Assembly: GCF_902196135.1 (NCBI RefSeq)
Contig: NZ_CABIKE010000006.1
Coordinates: 31,556-95,555, forward strand
Direction of reading: 5' to 3'
DNA: 64,000 nucleotides
Source: Helicobacter suis
GTDB taxonomy: Bacteria > Campylobacterota > Campylobacteria > Campylobacterales > Helicobacteraceae
Part shown: positions 1-9,645 of the stretch, in pieces
Numbering within the stretch: the first letter of the stretch is position 1
Layout: every line of letters starts with the position of its first letter
The notes under the pieces: model-generated
What the model saw: only the letters and a program-made list of their open reading frames with translations
Told to the model about the DNA's origin: nothing
Databases searched by the model: none
Program-made: the position numbers and the translations under genes

Positions 1-539
1 TTAAAAAATTTTTTGAATTGAAATTTTTAGGCTACTATCTAGCCAGCACGCAATCACAAGAGATTTTAGAACATACATTGAGTTTACAACCACACTTGCA
101 AACATTTGTGATACAAATAGCCCTATGGCATGTGGAGGATTTTTACAAGCTCTTAAAACAAGAAACTTGTCAAAAGCTTTTAAAGGGTACTTTAAAAAAC
201 ATGGAGCAGAACTTTAAGAAACTAAAGAGTAGAGATGATAAAAGCCTAAATCATTTAGGCAATTCTTTAATTGCTCTTTTAGGTCTTTTACGCACTGTAA
301 GATTGAATGGTTACAATTTACTCATGCCCCAAGATAAATTGACAGGAGATTTTGTCAATCTCGTTGATGACATTGCCCACTATTGTCTAGATAAAGGACT
401 AGAAATTAAGTGCGACTACAAATTAGATTTAAGTAATTTGGGGATTAATCTTCCATCACAAGAAAGTATAAAAATTTGCTACATCGCGCATTTATTTTTA
501 AACAACGATGAAAAGATTGCCAAACTCAGTATTGGTTAA
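1..539 (+). CDS. Hypothetical protein, 5' end cut by window edge
   Basis: The reading frame is open from the left edge of the window. A TTG at 18 could act as a start, but residues continue upstream of it without a stop, so the gene is best read as 5'-truncated. About 179 residues are visible, rich in Leu and Lys and apparently helical, with no clear signal peptide or membrane span. I do not recognise the family and see no catalytic motif. It converges with flgG across a 154-base spacer (540-693) in which I see no convincing terminator or RNA gene. Function unknown. Confidence 0.6.
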   Translation, partial: KKFFELKFLGYYLASTQSQEILEHTLSLQPHLQTFVIQIALWHVEDFYKLLKQETCQKLLKGTLKNMEQNFKKLKSRDDKSLNHLGNSLIALLGLLRTVRLNGYNLLMPQDKLTGDFVNLVDDIAHYCLDKGLEIKCDYKLDLSNLGINLPSQESIKICYIAHLFLNNDEKIAKLSIG

Positions 540-693
540 AAAAGACCTTATGTGCTCCCAAACCGCCAAATCTCTATGGCTGAAAACTGCATCAAAAATT
601 CCAAAAAGGCATATTAAAAAAAACCAATCACTAACATTGCATCAAATCATATCCGCAGGATGGCGGTTACTTTAGATTAAGTAAATCTTGTCC

Positions 694-1482
694 TTACCGT
701 TTTAAACTATTAACCGTTTGGAGCATGTTATCTGCGGTTTGGATAGTCTTTGAGTTGGCTTCATAAGCCCTTTGGGCTGTGATTAGATCGGTCATCTCCT
801 CTACTAGGCGCACATTGCTTAATTCTAAAAAACCCTGCCGCAACTGCCCATAACCATCGCTATTAGGATTACCCACGATAGCCGGGCCGCTAGCTGAAGT
901 TACTGCTAAAAGATTATCCCCTAGAGCATGTAAACCTGCTGGGTTAATAAAATTAGCTAAAGTGATCTGGCCTATCACATTAGAAGTACTCGCATTGCCC
1001 TGTGTAACGCTAACCGTGCCATCTACCCCAATACTAATTTGGGTGGTATCTTGGGGGAAGGTGATTTGTGGGATGAGTAAATACCCCTCTGTTGTAACCA
1101 TATTACCTTGATCATCGATCTTAAAATTACCCGCGCGGGTATAAGCAGTAGAGCCATCAGGCATTTGGATCTGAAAAAAGCCCTTGCCAGTAATAGCAAT
1201 ATCTAAGTTGTTTTCTGTCTCTTTAGGGCTACCCTGAGAAAACATTTTAGTTACGCTAGCCGTGCGCACCCCTAAGCCTACTTCAATGCCATTTGGCGAT
1301 CTAGTCGTATCAGAAGTAGAGGTACCAGCATATTGCAAAGCTTGGTAAAACAGATCGTTAAAATCTGCTCGTTGCCGTTTAAAACCCACCGTGTTAACAT
1401 TGGCAATATTATTAGAGGTGGTGTCAATATGAGTCTGCTGGCCTAACATTCCGGTTGTCGCACTGTAAAGAGATCGCAACAT
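694..1482 (-). CDS. flgG: Flagellar distal rod protein FlgG
   Basis: FlgG forms the distal rod of the flagellar basal body, crossing the periplasm between the inner-membrane ring and the hook. At 262 aa the protein has the usual length. The N-terminal rod signature is clear (SLYSATTGM at residues 4-12, then SNNIANVNTVGFKRQRADF at about 23-41), followed by the internal motif GKGFFQI. The C-terminal coiled segment, EEMTDLITAQRAYEANSKT near residue 228 onward, is typical of rod and hook proteins. It is monocistronic here, with a good -10 box (TATAAT on the minus strand, 1510-1515) and AAAGG before the ATG. Helicobacters carry more than one FlgG-like gene; the length and internal motifs favour true FlgG over FlgF. 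Confidence 0.95.
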   Translation of the reverse strand: MLRSLYSATTGMLGQQTHIDTTSNNIANVNTVGFKRQRADFNDLFYQALQYAGTSTSDTTRSPNGIEVGLGVRTASVTKMFSQGSPKETENNLDIAITGKGFFQIQMPDGSTAYTRAGNFKIDDQGNMVTTEGYLLIPQITFPQDTTQISIGVDGTVSVTQGNASTSNVIGQITLANFINPAGLHALGDNLLAVTSASGPAIVGNPNSDGYGQLRQGFLELSNVRLVEEMTDLITAQRAYEANSKTIQTADNMLQTVNSLKR

Positions 1483-1509
1483 CGCTAACCTTTTAATGAA
1501 AATGCGAGT

Positions 1510-1515
1510 ATTATA
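1510..1515 (-). promoter_or_regulatory. -10 box of flgG
   Basis: TATAAT read on the minus strand, 28 bases upstream of the flgG ATG at 1482. It matches the housekeeping (sigma-80) Pribnow box of Helicobacter. I see no sigma-54 (GG-N10-GC) element in its place. Confidence 0.55.
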
Positions 1516-1537
1516 CCCTATCTCTTTAAATTTGCCT

Positions 1538-4060
1538 CTAGAATTGATAACTCAAATACGCCGTAACCGAACGCCCCGGGGCAGATTGTAACCCCGCTGG
1601 ACTAGAGCCAATACCGGTAAAGAAATATTTCATGTTAAAAATATTGTTTACCTGTAAACTCCCCATAATTTTATGTCTCCCGCTCTCCCAAAATATCTGG
1701 CTTATTTCAATATTCCACACCCAATACCAAGGCAAGAGCCCTTCATGTTGGGTCATACAAAACTCCGCGCATTGATAGCCACTACCTAGCACACTTTCAA
1801 AATTATTCCCTCCGCTATAATACTGCGTCCCATAATAACCCCCTGCTGCACTATTACTAATCCCACTATAAGCACGGCTATAAAAATAGCTAGAGAGCCC
1901 AAAGGTGGTTTTAGCATAGGTGTAGCGCGCATCAAAAATAAACTGGTAGGGGCTTACAAAGGGAAAATGCTTATTATAACTTGTGCCGGGTAAAACATCG
2001 CCGTTTAGATCTGTTAAAGGGCTATGGCTTGTAACACGGGTATCAATGTAGTTAAAGGCCGCATGGAGTTGGAGTCCCTTAACCGGTCTATAATACATCT
2101 CTAACTCAACGCCTTGAGAATAACCATCCACCGGGCGCACATTGCCCTTCATCGGGCCACTGGTATAAACAGAATACTGGCCTGTTGCAAAATCGCGTGC
2201 CCAAATACGGAAGTAATCGGCATTAAAGCTAAAGCTTTCTTTGTAGGTATAGCGCGCACCGGCCTCTACCTCATCAAAGTGTTGGGTAAAATACTCCGCC
2301 CCACCATAACTTAAAACATCTAATTGGGGGGGGACATAACTGCGCTGGAAGTTAAAGTAAGTTAGCACAGTGTGATCGCCTTGCACAGGAATAAAGCCAA
2401 TATTAGTTGAGGGCATCCAGTTATTCATGTGCTTGATCTTTTTTAAATCATTCTCAGGGATAGAAACCCAGTTAGAAGCGTTTTCATTATTATATTGCAC
2501 CAAAGCATAGCGCAAACCGGGCACTACAAAAAAGCGCCCATTGCTCGTTTCAATGCGATCGCTTAAATAAATCGCCGTGTAGTTGTTGTGCCAATCATTC
2601 CAATTTCTATAAAGGCCATGTTTAATATGGGGTTGCCAACCACTCATCACATTAGCCCCCGCACACAAAAAATCTTTGCCCTCACCGCTAGTTTGTGTGG
2701 CGCATTCATTGGTATTCATGTATTGGCGTTGTAGAAAGGTTGTTGTCATGAAGCGCAAACCCATAATAAATGTTTGTTTAATCTTGCCGCTTTTAACTAC
2801 CAAATTAACTTTAGGTTCAAAGGCATTATTAATAGATCGCACGGGGTTTTCTACCTCTGCCCAGCCATTATAATTAGTCGCATAATAGGGCATGGCTAAG
2901 TTATAACCAGCAAGACCTTGAGCCGCACAACTTGCCGCACTAAAACACTCAACCATATTAGCGCTGTTATAACTAGAGCTTACTTGGAAATCCCTTGTCA
3001 TGAATTGCCCGTAATAGGTAAAGCTAAAAGTTCCGCCTATTTTGTCTAGATCGCCAAAGTGGTTTTCATACACAATCCCAAAGCGCTGGGATCGCCCACC
3101 TTTGGCGTTAAAGGGGCGTTGATTCATAAAACGATTTTGTTGGTAGTTTTGCGAACTTAGGCTTCCGGGCTGGGCGATATTAAACTTATAATATTGGTAG
3201 TAGGCTTTAATCCCATTCTTTTCATTAATATCATAGACCCCATCAAGCCAGTAGTTTTGGATATTAGTTGGGCTATTATCTCTAAAGCCCTGCCCATTAA
3301 CCCAGTTAGCCTGTGCTTGTACACCAAAATGTTTATTAATCATCCCCCCACTTCTTACATAGGTGTTATAAAGCATATTATTACTTAAAGATTTAAGAAA
3401 GGAGGAATCACCTGTGTTTGAAGGCGGGCTAGCAAAACCGGCGTTTTTAGCCTTAGCCCAATAGGTAACTCTCTCTGCTACTTGGCTTTCCCAGTGCTTA
3501 GGAATGGGTTTAGTGATGATATTAACAATCCCCCCATAAGTATTAGGCCCATACTGCACACTTCCCCCGCCTTTAATCACATCAATGCGATCTACGGCTT
3601 GGAAAGTAACCGGGAAAATATCTAATTCAATGTGAGAATAGGGAGCCATGTAAACTGGGATACCATTAACTAACATCAATGTTGCATCGCTATGCCCTGA
3701 ACCGCCCGCACCAAAGCCTCTAATTTGAATGGAGGGCATCGCACCTACACCTGTTGTGTTTCTAACCTGCATTCCCGGGACATTTTGCAAGACTTCTTCA
3801 ATGCTTTGATTAGCCGTTTGTGTGAGTTGTTTATTAGAGATCACCGTGCGGCTACCGGTATACTTTTTAACTTCCTCATCTTGCCAACTTTTAGGGGCTG
3901 TAATTCCGCTATAACCTAAATTAACATGGCCGGAGTAATCCGTGTTATCTTTTTGACCCGATGTAGAGACTTTACCTAAAGTGTAGGTTTTATCCTTAGC
4001 CACTAGAGTTGCTTGAGTAATCAAACTAGCCACCAAAGCCCAGTATAATTTTTTATGCAA
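1538..4060 (-). CDS. fecA: TonB-dependent outer-membrane receptor, FecA-like
   Basis: An 840-residue ligand-gated outer-membrane porin expected to import a ferric chelate (ferric dicitrate for the FecA family) using TonB-ExbBD energy. Residues 1-22 form a signal peptide. The plug domain follows, with VISNKQL, an IEEVLQNVPGMQVRN segment and IQIRGFGAGG, then VDRIDVIKGGGSVQYGPNTYGG, which is classic for the plug. The remainder is a 22-strand-type barrel rich in Tyr, Trp and Asn, ending in the outer-membrane insertion signature SYQF. It is monocistronic and preceded by an AT-rich leader that could hold a Fur site. Helicobacters have several FecA paralogues, so the exact substrate is inferred. A C8 run on the coding strand (2326-2333) lies in a Pro-Pro pair. 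Confidence 0.85.
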   Translation of the reverse strand: MHKKLYWALVASLITQATLVAKDKTYTLGKVSTSGQKDNTDYSGHVNLGYSGITAPKSWQDEEVKKYTGSRTVISNKQLTQTANQSIEEVLQNVPGMQVRNTTGVGAMPSIQIRGFGAGGSGHSDATLMLVNGIPVYMAPYSHIELDIFPVTFQAVDRIDVIKGGGSVQYGPNTYGGIVNIITKPIPKHWESQVAERVTYWAKAKNAGFASPPSNTGDSSFLKSLSNNMLYNTYVRSGGMINKHFGVQAQANWVNGQGFRDNSPTNIQNYWLDGVYDINEKNGIKAYYQYYKFNIAQPGSLSSQNYQQNRFMNQRPFNAKGGRSQRFGIVYENHFGDLDKIGGTFSFTYYGQFMTRDFQVSSSYNSANMVECFSAASCAAQGLAGYNLAMPYYATNYNGWAEVENPVRSINNAFEPKVNLVVKSGKIKQTFIMGLRFMTTTFLQRQYMNTNECATQTSGEGKDFLCAGANVMSGWQPHIKHGLYRNWNDWHNNYTAIYLSDRIETSNGRFFVVPGLRYALVQYNNENASNWVSIPENDLKKIKHMNNWMPSTNIGFIPVQGDHTVLTYFNFQRSYVPPQLDVLSYGGAEYFTQHFDEVEAGARYTYKESFSFNADYFRIWARDFATGQYSVYTSGPMKGNVRPVDGYSQGVELEMYYRPVKGLQLHAAFNYIDTRVTSHSPLTDLNGDVLPGTSYNKHFPFVSPYQFIFDARYTYAKTTFGLSSYFYSRAYSGISNSAAGGYYGTQYYSGGNNFESVLGSGYQCAEFCMTQHEGLLPWYWVWNIEISQIFWESGRHKIMGSLQVNNIFNMKYFFTGIGSSPAGLQSAPGRSVTAYLSYQF

Positions 4061-4126
4061 CTAAAACTCCTTGTTCTGAAAATTTTAAGAGCGAAAATAA
4101 CCTAAAACTTGGAGCAACGGATTTAG

Positions 4127-4166
4127 TAATAAAAGTTTATTTTTTTTAATAATTACACGGATTGTA
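4127..4166 (-). promoter_or_regulatory. Candidate fecA promoter with AT-rich possible Fur site
   Basis: On the minus strand TACAAT (4161-4166) can serve as -10. Immediately downstream, about 4127-4158 is almost pure A/T and contains TAATTATTA and TTTTATTACTAA, similar to the AT-rich Fur boxes described in H. pylori. Such a position would suit iron repression of a FecA-type receptor. The match is compositional, not decisive. Confidence 0.35.
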
Positions 4167-4210
4167 TCACAACTAACTTAAGATTTTCTAAAAATCTGTA
4201 TTGGGTTGGT

Positions 4211-5926
4211 TTATGGTTTATTTTGATCTAGTAGATAATCCCCACTTTTTACACACACAATTTTGGTATTGTGGATACTGGGCAGTACTTTCTTATTGCG
4301 ACTAAGTTCTTCAATTGCATACTGGCTACATGTACCTTGATTAGGGCGCACTACTTTTTCTTTCCAAGCTAAGTATTCTGGTGCGTTAGCCGTGTTACTA
4401 TCTAAATACTTTCCCTCATACACCTCTACAAATTCCATAAATTGCGGGCTTAGGTGTAGATCGTCTTTATTAATAATTGTGCTGCGTTCTGCTTTATTCT
4501 CATCTAAGATTTGTTTATATTCTGTGGAGGTATCACTCCCTACTTGAGGCGGGCGTTTATAAGTTTTAGTGGTTCTAATAGTGATTGTGGAGTAGGTACT
4601 CGTCCATTCTTGCACACTATTAGGCTCAATATATAAACATTGGCGGGTTCTAGCACGGTAGCATAATTTTTCTGAGTAATTGGCTTTGCTGAGTGTGAAG
4701 GTGTGCGTGGTTTTAACGGGGGCAAATTCTTGAATCTGATCGGGTAATTGTGTGTAGGCTAAAATGATCTTACCGCTTTTGCCATAGGTGCTATCAAAAT
4801 TACAAGGGCTAATGTCTAAATACTGCCCGCTAGCTCTATCTAAACGACGCATCAAAGTAGGGCGGATGGCTTGTAATTTATCATCCTCATAAGTCCAATA
4901 ACCGCAAGCCACTTCTTGGGTATCATCGTTAATAAAATCTAAATCTATTGGGGTATTTTGCGTTTCTAATTGAGCGGATTGTTTGGTATTGGTTGTTTGT
5001 GTGGGGGTTTGGTTTTGAACAATGGGCATGGGAAGTAGATTATCATCAGGAGAAACATAACTTGATTGGTCAGGATCAGGGGGATTAGAGGTTGTTAGAT
5101 CTTGGCTATTAGCAGAATTAGATGTGTAGGGTTGTGAGTCTTGTGGGATAGAGGCGGTGGAGGTATTATTATGACTTTGATTAGAAGAAGTCCTAGTAGA
5201 AGAGCTAGAAGTTTTAGAAGTTTTACTGGTGCGTTTAGTTGTACTTCTACTTGTTGTACGCGGAGTAGTACCGGTGCGAGCAGAGCGCGCACGCGTGCTA
5301 GTTCTAGAAGTTTTTGAGACACTAGAAGTTCTTGTGCGTCTGCTTGTAGGTGTACTTGTTTTAGTGCTTAAAGTAGATAGAGTACTAGGTTTAGAAAAAC
5401 GCGCATTAGATTCTGTGAGGGTGCTTTGAGTTTGCGGGTTCTGTTGGTTGCGTGTTATTTTTGTAGGGTTTGCGCTAAATCTTGTTACCGGGTGGGTAGA
5501 TGGGATAAAACGGGAGGTTTTAGGCTTAGGGTGTGAGTCATTTAAATCACCCATACCCAAAATATTTGATATTTTCTGTGTGCCTAGTTCTTTAAAATAA
5601 ATATGTGTACCCTTGCTGATTTTAGAGGGTAAAATGCTCCCTAGTTGTTCAGAGGCTTGTACTTGTAAAAGGGGATAAATCTGAGATTTAGCATGTTTTT
5701 TAAGGGGCAATTTTTTAAGCTGGGTGGCTTTTAAAGTAAGGATATTGCTTGTAATGTTATAAGTCCCCTCCACGATTAAATGTTTTTGGGGGTTATTTTT
5801 ATAAAGAACCAGTCCGCTAAAATGCCCTGATTTTTGCTTTCTTAGAAAAATATCTGTGGTGGTTTCAATAGCTAAGGCCTGTAACCAAGAAGCCACCGCT
5901 GCATACACTAAAAAAATCCAAACCAT
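4211..5926 (-). CDS. Exported protein with long Ser/Thr/Arg-rich linker
   Basis: A 571-residue protein of unknown function. Residues 1-20 are a hydrophobic signal sequence. Residues about 20-125 form a folded N-terminal part. Residues about 150-330 are low complexity: first Ser/Thr/Arg-rich (many TS, TR and RTS units), then Ser/Asn/Gln/Pro-rich. Residues about 335-571 look folded and contain several Cys (ACGYW, SPCNF, KLCYR, RQCLY, GTCSQY, IVCVK), suggesting disulphides outside the cytoplasm. It starts 10 bases after the ppc stop, so the two are probably cotranscribed. No domain I recognise; a secretion-channel component was considered but no VirB9/CagX motif is visible. Confidence 0.7.
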   Translation of the reverse strand: MVWIFLVYAAVASWLQALAIETTTDIFLRKQKSGHFSGLVLYKNNPQKHLIVEGTYNITSNILTLKATQLKKLPLKKHAKSQIYPLLQVQASEQLGSILPSKISKGTHIYFKELGTQKISNILGMGDLNDSHPKPKTSRFIPSTHPVTRFSANPTKITRNQQNPQTQSTLTESNARFSKPSTLSTLSTKTSTPTSRRTRTSSVSKTSRTSTRARSARTGTTPRTTSRSTTKRTSKTSKTSSSSTRTSSNQSHNNTSTASIPQDSQPYTSNSANSQDLTTSNPPDPDQSSYVSPDDNLLPMPIVQNQTPTQTTNTKQSAQLETQNTPIDLDFINDDTQEVACGYWTYEDDKLQAIRPTLMRRLDRASGQYLDISPCNFDSTYGKSGKIILAYTQLPDQIQEFAPVKTTHTFTLSKANYSEKLCYRARTRQCLYIEPNSVQEWTSTYSTITIRTTKTYKRPPQVGSDTSTEYKQILDENKAERSTIINKDDLHLSPQFMEFVEVYEGKYLDSNTANAPEYLAWKEKVVRPNQGTCSQYAIEELSRNKKVLPSIHNTKIVCVKSGDYLLDQNKP

Positions 5927-5935
5927 TTAACACTC

Positions 5936-8560
5936 CTAACCGGTATTGCGTAGCCCTTGGGCAATGCCAATTAAAGTACTTTCTATTGCTAGCTTTAATT
6001 TAGCCTGTTTTAAGCTATCTGCCTGATCAAAGACTTTAATAAGCTCAATTTGTAAGCAGTTTAGAGCGTTGATATAAGGTTTTCTAAATAAAATACCTTG
6101 TTGTATCAGCGGGTCTTTTTCTAAAAGTTTTGTTTCTGAGCGCACCGCTAATACTAAACGCAAGGTTATTTGATACTCCCTTTTAATGCATTCCCAAATC
6201 TGAGTCGCATTTTGAGTATGGAGGGCAAAGCAGTGGTATTGTTTAGCAATGTCTAGATCAACCTTTAAAAGCACTTGAGCGATGTTATCTAACACGACCT
6301 TAAAAAAACCCCCCTCTTGGTAATGATCGCGTAAGTGTTCTAAGGGCACACTTTGCAAAGCACTCCCCACCCCATACCAAGCGGGTAAAATACTGCGGTT
6401 TTGAGTCCAAGCAAAGACCCAAGGAATAGCCCGTAAATCCTCAATACAACTACTTTCCTTGCGTTTAGCCGGGCGAGAGCCAAGATTGAGTTCTTGGATA
6501 AAGGCAATGGGAGTAGCATATTTGAAATAGTCTAAAAAACCGGGCATGGTGTATAGTTGGCGGTAGGTTTGATAAGAGAGAGTAGAGAGAGTTTGCATGG
6601 TTTGTGTGGCTAGACTTTTAGGTGGGGAAATGCCATGTGTATCGTAGATAGATTTTTTCAACAAAGCGCCCATGATATTGGAAAGATTTTTGTGTGCGCT
6701 AGTGGCATTAAGATACCTAGAACTAATCACTTCACCCTGTTCGGTGGTTTTTAAGGTATCTTGCACACTATAAAGAGGCGCGCTTAAAAGAGCGTCTTCT
6801 AAACTCCCACCCCCACGGCTCACACTCCCCCCGCGTCCATGGAATAAAATAAACTGAATGCCTAATTCTTTCCCTAAAGCCATGAGCTCACTAATAGCGA
6901 TGTAAAGATTGTAATTACTGGCAAATATCCCCCCATCTTTACTTGAGTCTGAATAGCCAATCATGATTTCTTGTTTATTGTCCATGCTTTTTAGATAGGC
7001 TTTATAGTGGCAATTGGCGTACAAGGTTTGTAAAATTCGTGGGGCATGGTTGAGATCATTAATGGTTTCAAAAAGGGGCGTGATGTAGATTTGGTGGGGA
7101 TGGTTTAATCTAGCCTGTTTAGCCAGCCATAACACACAAAGCAAATCGCTAGCCTGAGTAGTCATAGAGACAATAATAGAGGCAAAGGTGGCATTAGCAA
7201 TTTTAATCTTTGCCCATATGATTGTTAAAAAAGCTTCTAAGAGGCGTTTACACTCCTCACTCACTTTAGGCAGTAGCGTAGAAAGAGCTAAAGGTTCTAA
7301 ACTAAGGGCATGATCTAAAATTTCTAATTTTTGATCTTCTTCTAGGTTATGAAAACCAGAGCACAAACCAAGCAGGCTAAAAACCTCACTCAGAGCATAA
7401 AGAAAAACTTCTCTATGTTCTCTAAAATCTAGGCGCAATAAATGAAACCCGCCTAAAAGTACCAAGTGCTTAAAGTGCAATAACGAGCGCTGTAAACTTG
7501 GTTTGAGATTTTTAAGTAATAGCGTAATGTCTGCGAGTAATTCTTGAGCATCTTGGTAAGCAAAATCTATAGGCAGAGGGGAATTTAGAGCAATGAGGCG
7601 GTTTTTTAGCTTTAACTCCATTAAAACTAACTTGGCTCTAAAGGGCTCTTTAATGTGTAATCTAGCACTTGTCAAGTCCAGTTTAGAATAATGTGCCTCT
7701 AAATCTGCCTTTAAATCCTCTGAAATGGGGCAAAGATCAGCAGAAATAGAAAGCTCACGGCGCAACTTTTTAATCTGTTTTAAATACAAAGAGAGAATCA
7801 AATCATGTTGGATTAAGATCACTTGGCGTACTAGATCATTACTTACCGTTGGATTGCCATCGCGATCGCCTCCTATCCAGCTACCCAACTGAATTAGGGC
7901 ATGTTCTATGGGTTGATCTAACTTTTCTTGGATTTCTTGAAACAACTCTAAACAACTAGGCAAAAGTGAGTTTTCTAAAATATAAAGTAAGTTATCCAAC
8001 TCAAAAAGTACTTCTAGTTTTTCTTGGCGCACAAGGTGGCTATTCCATAAAAGACGCAAGCGATAAGCTAGGCGCTCTTTAGCATGTTTGGTTGCATGGG
8101 GGCTACAAGGGTTATCAAAAAGTGTAGAGAGGTCTTGATACATTTCATAAATAGCCTCCAGAAAAGTACGGCGCATGGATTGGGTTGGGTGGGCGGTAAA
8201 GACAGGATAAAAGGTAATTTGGCTAAACTTTTCTTGTAAAGTTTTTTCTGTAAATCCTTCCTGTTTAAGAGAGCTATAGGCCTGTGTAATGCCTAATAAA
8301 GAGGGTTGTTTATTCTGGTAGCGCTCCTCAATGATATTAGCCAAAATATTGTAAAGAGAAAAGGCCTTGATCACATCTAAAATTTGTTCGGAGGCAATAC
8401 TAGCCTGTAGTTGTGTGATCAGCATTTCTTGAGGAGCAGAGCTACTAAATAACTCTTTAAGTGCCAAAAAATGATTGATACTAGCCGGGCTAAATTCTTG
8501 TAAAATCTCTAGCAACAAGTCTTGGAGAAAGTTTAGCTCTAGTTGGGTGTTTTGGTGCAC
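5936..8560 (-). CDS. ppc: Phosphoenolpyruvate carboxylase
   Basis: Catalyses PEP + bicarbonate to oxaloacetate + phosphate, refilling the TCA pool. At 874 aa it has the usual bacterial length (about 880). Family motifs are visible in order: VFTAHPTQS at about residues 120-128 (catalytic His), GGDRDGNP, GYSDSSKDGG, FHGRGGSVSRGGG (PEP-binding loop), a lysine/arginine-rich segment RPAKRKES, and the C-terminal signature IAQGLRNTG. I chose the GTG at 8560 because GGAGG lies just upstream and an extension to 8677 would overlap the divergent ilvC start. H. pylori is, as far as I know, without this enzyme, so it is a metabolic difference. Probably cotranscribed with the exported protein downstream. 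Confidence 0.95.
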   Translation of the reverse strand: MHQNTQLELNFLQDLLLEILQEFSPASINHFLALKELFSSSAPQEMLITQLQASIASEQILDVIKAFSLYNILANIIEERYQNKQPSLLGITQAYSSLKQEGFTEKTLQEKFSQITFYPVFTAHPTQSMRRTFLEAIYEMYQDLSTLFDNPCSPHATKHAKERLAYRLRLLWNSHLVRQEKLEVLFELDNLLYILENSLLPSCLELFQEIQEKLDQPIEHALIQLGSWIGGDRDGNPTVSNDLVRQVILIQHDLILSLYLKQIKKLRRELSISADLCPISEDLKADLEAHYSKLDLTSARLHIKEPFRAKLVLMELKLKNRLIALNSPLPIDFAYQDAQELLADITLLLKNLKPSLQRSLLHFKHLVLLGGFHLLRLDFREHREVFLYALSEVFSLLGLCSGFHNLEEDQKLEILDHALSLEPLALSTLLPKVSEECKRLLEAFLTIIWAKIKIANATFASIIVSMTTQASDLLCVLWLAKQARLNHPHQIYITPLFETINDLNHAPRILQTLYANCHYKAYLKSMDNKQEIMIGYSDSSKDGGIFASNYNLYIAISELMALGKELGIQFILFHGRGGSVSRGGGSLEDALLSAPLYSVQDTLKTTEQGEVISSRYLNATSAHKNLSNIMGALLKKSIYDTHGISPPKSLATQTMQTLSTLSYQTYRQLYTMPGFLDYFKYATPIAFIQELNLGSRPAKRKESSCIEDLRAIPWVFAWTQNRSILPAWYGVGSALQSVPLEHLRDHYQEGGFFKVVLDNIAQVLLKVDLDIAKQYHCFALHTQNATQIWECIKREYQITLRLVLAVRSETKLLEKDPLIQQGILFRKPYINALNCLQIELIKVFDQADSLKQAKLKLAIESTLIGIAQGLRNTG

Positions 8561-8635
8561 AACTCCTCCTATAAAACAAAGCTTAAGTTGTTTTTTCCTA
8601 CAATACGGGGCTATTATAGTGCAAAAAGGTAACCC

Positions 8636-9637
8636 GTGTCCACTCCTTTTAAAACTTTGCCTATTTACACCAATCAAGATACCGGTGCACTTTTATCTAA
8701 AAAGGTTGCTATTTTAGGCTATGGATCACATGGCCGTGCCCATGCCCTTAATCTTAAAGATAGTAGAGTGGATGTAAAAATTGGGCTATACCCTTCAAGT
8801 CCTAGCATTACACGCGCTAAAGACGATGGGTTTGAAGTGTTAAGCGTTAGTGCATGCGCACAAGAGTGCGGCATATTAGTTTTACTTTTACCTGATGAAA
8901 TCCATGGAGATATTTATGACCAAGAAATTGCGCCCCATATTAAGCCCGGACAAACTTTAATCTTTGCCCATGGGTTTAGTATCTGTTTTAAACAAATTAA
9001 AGCACCTGTTGGGGTGGGGGTGGTGTTAGTTTCGCCTAAAGGCACGGGTAAGGCGGTGCGTGAGGCTTACAAACAAGGTAGCGGGGTTTTTGCTCTCATG
9101 GCTATAGAACAAGAAAATAGCGCGCAAAATGCTAAAGAGATTGCTTTGGGCTATGCTTGTGCTCTTGGGTGTGGCCGTGTGGGGATTTTAGAAACTACCT
9201 TTAAAGATGAAACCCATGGCGATCTTTTTGGCGAACAGGCGGTACTATGCGGCGGGCTAGTGGTTTTATTAGAAAAAGCATTTGAAACCTTAGTAGAAGC
9301 GGGTTATCCAATGGAGATTGCTTATTTTGAGTGTATCCATGAAATTAAGGTGATTGCAGATTTGATTTATGCTAAGGGTGTGGCTAGCATGCAAGAGCAT
9401 ATTTCTAATACGGCTGAATATGGCGGGCTTCTTAGTGGGGATAAAATTGTAGGCGCTGGTATCAAGGCGCGCATGCAAGAGGTGTTAGAGAGTATTCAAA
9501 ATGGCGCGTTTACACGGCAATTTTTAGAGGAAAAAAAACAGGGTTATCCGCGAATAAAAGCCCATAAAAAAGCTTTTAAAACCCACCCTATAGAGCAAAT
9601 CGGGGCGCATTTGCGCGGGTATTTATTTAAGAATTAA
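8636..9637 (+). CDS. ilvC: Ketol-acid reductoisomerase
   Basis: Converts acetolactate (or acetohydroxybutyrate) to the dihydroxy acid with NADPH and Mg2+, the second step of valine/isoleucine synthesis. At 333 aa it is a short class [15 protein letters not shown] at residues 28-37 is the dinucleotide-binding loop (His replaces the common Gln). [11 protein letters not shown] near 190 holds the Mg-binding Asp and Glu, and the C-terminal knotted domain carries ECIHEIK and SNTAEYG. Start is GTG with AAAAAGG upstream; TACAAT at 8599-8604 may be its -10. It is first in an ilvC-minD-minE-dprA-ruvX run, the order seen in H. pylori (HP0330-HP0334). Confidence 0.95.
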   Translation: MSTPFKTLPIYTNQDTGALLSKKVAILGYGSHGRAHALNLKDSRVDVKIGLYPSSPSITRAKDDGFEVLSVSACAQECGILVLLLPDEIHGDIYDQEIAPHIKPGQTLIFAHGFSICFKQIKAPVGVGVVLVSPKGTGKAVREAYKQGSGVFALMAIEQENSAQNAKEIALGYACALGCGRVGILETTFKDETHGDLFGEQAVLCGGLVVLLEKAFETLVEAGYPMEIAYFECIHEIKVIADLIYAKGVASMQEHISNTAEYGGLLSGDKIVGAGIKARMQEVLESIQNGAFTRQFLEEKKQGYPRIKAHKKAFKTHPIEQIGAHLRGYLFKN

Positions 9638-9645
9638 GGGAGCTC

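Noticed and set aside
540..693. AACCGCC/GGCGGTT pair in the spacer after the first gene
   Set aside because: Arms are about 100 bases apart with nothing structured between; probably chance.
2326..2333. Eight-base homopolymer in the FecA-like gene
   Set aside because: Encodes a Pro-Pro pair; too short and no downstream alternative frame.
5095..5429. Reading frames on both strands within the Ser/Thr/Arg-rich region
   Set aside because: Low-complexity codons keep other frames open; the frame with signal peptide and folded ends is the real one.
4211..5926. Exported Ser/Thr/Arg protein as a type IV secretion (VirB9/CagX) part
   Set aside because: No family motif and no neighbouring secretion genes.
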